DNA of 6,684 bases, from NCBI GenBank assembly GCA_003819975.1, contig RPPU01000252.1, positions 1 through 6,684 of the forward strand, read 5' to 3'. The position numbers and the translations under genes were made by a program. This document shows positions 5,408-6,684 of this stretch, piece after piece (position 1 is the stretch's first letter; the number at the start of each line of letters is the position of its first letter). The stretch comes from Desulfobacteraceae bacterium (GTDB lineage Bacteria > Desulfobacterota > DSM-4660 > Desulfatiglandales > HGW-15). The notes under the pieces were generated by a model, which did no database searches, had not been told where the DNA came from, and saw nothing but the letters and a program-made list of their open reading frames with translations.

Positions 5408-6342
5408 CCTGATCTCCCGGGTCTAAACAACTTCACGATTTTCCGAAAATCGCCGACAATGCCGTTGGGCAGAAAGATGATGATGAAAATAAGCAAAACA
5501 CCGAACAAAGTCTGGTGAGCCGCGCCCAATCCGGGATTGGAGCGGATCAGCTCGGCCAGCAGCACCATGATCAGAGCTCCGACCAGAGGACCCCAATAGG
5601 TGGCCACGCCGCCGACCATGACCACCATGATAGTCACGATCGAGATGTCATGGAGCGCAAAAACGACTTTGGGATCGATGTAGCCCATGTAATTCATGTA
5701 AAAAGCGCCGGCCAAACCGGTCAAGGCTCCGCTCAGGCAAAGCGCCAGGGTCTTATAAGCCGTGGTCGGAATGCCCAGCGACTCGGCCGCGTCCTGGTCT
5801 TCGCGGATGGAAACGAAGTAATAGCCCCATTTGGACTCCATTACTTTTTTGATCAGCACAAAAGCGCCGACAGCCAAAAGCAGAATAATATAGTAGTACC
5901 AGATCTTGCTCACCCAGGTCCGCTCCCGCAACAGGATACCCACATCGCCACCGGTCCATTGGTTCAGATTTTCGGCGGTGACCCTGAGGACTTCTCCCAT
6001 GGCCAGAGTCGCCAGGGCGAAGTAAGGACCGCGCAAACGCAGGCAGATAAAACCGATCACCAGCGAAAAAGCCAAAACCACTAGGAGACTAAGCGGCAAC
6101 CCCCACCAGGAGGACCAGCCCAGCTTAGCATAAAGGATACCGGCCGTGTAAGCGCCGACGCCGAAAAAAGAGGCATGACCAAACGAAACCTGACCGCAAA
6201 ACCCGCCCAGTAGATTCCAGCCCATACCGATCAAGGAGTAGATCAAGACCAGGATCAGGATGTGCATGACATAAGAGCTCAGGCCCACCAGCGGGACCAG
6301 AAAAAGCAACGCCAGGATGATAAAAGGAAGATACTTTTTCAT
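5404..6342 (-). CDS. livM: Branched-chain amino-acid ABC transporter permease, LivM type
   Basis: An inner-membrane permease subunit of the HAAT-type importer, 312 residues, within the family range. It is strongly hydrophobic, with membrane segments near 5-21, 24-46, 55-71, 80-101, 148-164, 198-217, 232-250 and 253-266 and a last one near 278-292. Family signatures are GFCGQVSFGHASFFGVGAY (47-65), LRLRGPYFALATLAMGE (101-117), the cytoplasmic ATPase-contact loop with SIREDQDAAESLGI (178-191), and GGVATYWGPLVGA (244-256). At 130-135 it reads TGGDVGI where TGGSDG(I/L) is frequent. The ATG overlaps the livH stop in an ATGA (6339-6342), and the stop overlaps the livG start in the same way, so expression is tightly coupled across the operon. 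Confidence 0.95.
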   Translation of the reverse strand: MKKYLPFIILALLFLVPLVGLSSYVMHILILVLIYSLIGMGWNLLGGFCGQVSFGHASFFGVGAYTAGILYAKLGWSSWWGLPLSLLVVLAFSLVIGFICLRLRGPYFALATLAMGEVLRVTAENLNQWTGGDVGILLRERTWVSKIWYYYIILLLAVGAFVLIKKVMESKWGYYFVSIREDQDAAESLGIPTTAYKTLALCLSGALTGLAGAFYMNYMGYIDPKVVFALHDISIVTIMVVMVGGVATYWGPLVGALIMVLLAELIRSNPGLGAAHQTLFGVLLIFIIIFLPNGIVGDFRKIVKLFRPGRSG

Positions 6343-6684
6343 TTACCGAACTTCCGCCTTCGTAATAGGGACGCAACCCCGCCCGGTAAAAAGACCAGGG
6401 CGGCAATAAAAATAAGAAATCGACCGACCGGCGCCCAGCCCATGCCTAGGTAGGTGGCGGTCATGGATTCAAACACGCCCAGCAGGATGCCGCCGATAAT
6501 GGCTCCCACCGTGGACCCTAACCCCCCTAGGATTGTGATCACAAAGGCAATCAAGGTGAATTGCCCGCCCAGGGAAGGAAACAGATAATAGATCGGCAGA
6601 AAAAGACAGCCGGCCGCGCCCACTAAAGCGCAGCCGATGCCGAAAGTGACCACGCGCATGCGACCCACATTCACGCCCATGAGC
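6339..6684 (-). CDS. livH: Branched-chain amino-acid ABC transporter permease, LivH type, 5' part beyond window edge
   Basis: The C-terminal 114 codons of the other permease of the HAAT-type importer (full length usually about 290-300). The frame is open to the window edge: the codon before the first ATG (6678-6680) encodes leucine, giving LMGVNVGRMRVVTF, which matches the internal cytoplasmic loop of LivH (usually ...ALMGIN...R). That methionine is therefore not the start. Downstream are the family segments FGIGCALVGAAGCLF, the conserved GGLGSTVGAIIGGILLGVFE and a last hydrophobic helix ending in a basic tail (LLRRRKFGK). It is the most upstream visible gene of the operon. A binding-protein gene (LivJ/LivK type) is absent from the window and might lie beyond the right edge. 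Confidence 0.93.
   Translation of the reverse strand, partial: LMGVNVGRMRVVTFGIGCALVGAAGCLFLPIYYLFPSLGGQFTLIAFVITILGGLGSTVGAIIGGILLGVFESMTATYLGMGWAPVGRFLIFIAALVFLPGGVASLLRRRKFGK

Noticed and set aside
4676..5518. Long + strand frames opposite livG and livM (also 3928-4320 and 5515-6084)
   Set aside because: They are antisense shadows of well-supported liv genes and show no recognisable domain.

Overview
The window holds the adjoining ends of two ABC-importer operons that converge on a 214-bp spacer. All recognisable genes are nutrient-transport genes of well-known families. I see no phage, defence, CRISPR, tRNA or rRNA sequence and no transposase. Gene products that assume a periplasm, and standard stop usage (TAA and TGA both terminate genes), point to a bacterium, probably with a Gram-negative envelope. 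The non-enterobacterial operon order, frequent A-tracts inside moderately GC-rich genes, and a degenerate octamer repeat with an embedded GC palindrome suggest an uncultivated lineage. I cannot place it reliably; Omnitrophota or a similar group is only an impression.

Left part, + strand (1-3767): the 3' portion of a family-5 (DppA/OppA-like) peptide-binding protein gene, a 207-bp spacer, a DppB/OppB-type permease gene, and 12 bp later a DppC/OppC-type permease gene. Binding protein and two permeases would form a dipeptide/oligopeptide-type importer. The two usual ATPases (DppD/DppF) do not follow dppC, so they must lie upstream or elsewhere. The DppC-like protein is about 100 residues longer than usual, mainly because of a roughly 90-residue insert after the first membrane helix. 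The spacer before dppB carries consecutive stem-loops, the last a perfect 20-bp inverted repeat that ends one base before the Shine-Dalgarno sequence.

Middle (3768-3981): the spacer between the converging operons has no convincing gene and no convincing intrinsic terminator. It carries a degenerate 8-bp tandem repeat (NNNCGTTC on the + strand) that starts six bases past the livF stop and is interrupted by a TCCGCC...GGCGGA palindrome.

Right part, - strand (6684 down to 3982): livH (3' part), livM, livG and livF, translationally coupled by overlaps of 4, 4 and 8 bases. They encode both permeases and both ATPases of a branched-chain amino-acid-type (HAAT family) importer. Its binding-protein gene is not in the window and could lie beyond the right edge.

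The genes themselves are ordinary. The features worth a second look are the structured dppA-dppB spacer, the DppC insert and the interrupted octamer repeat.
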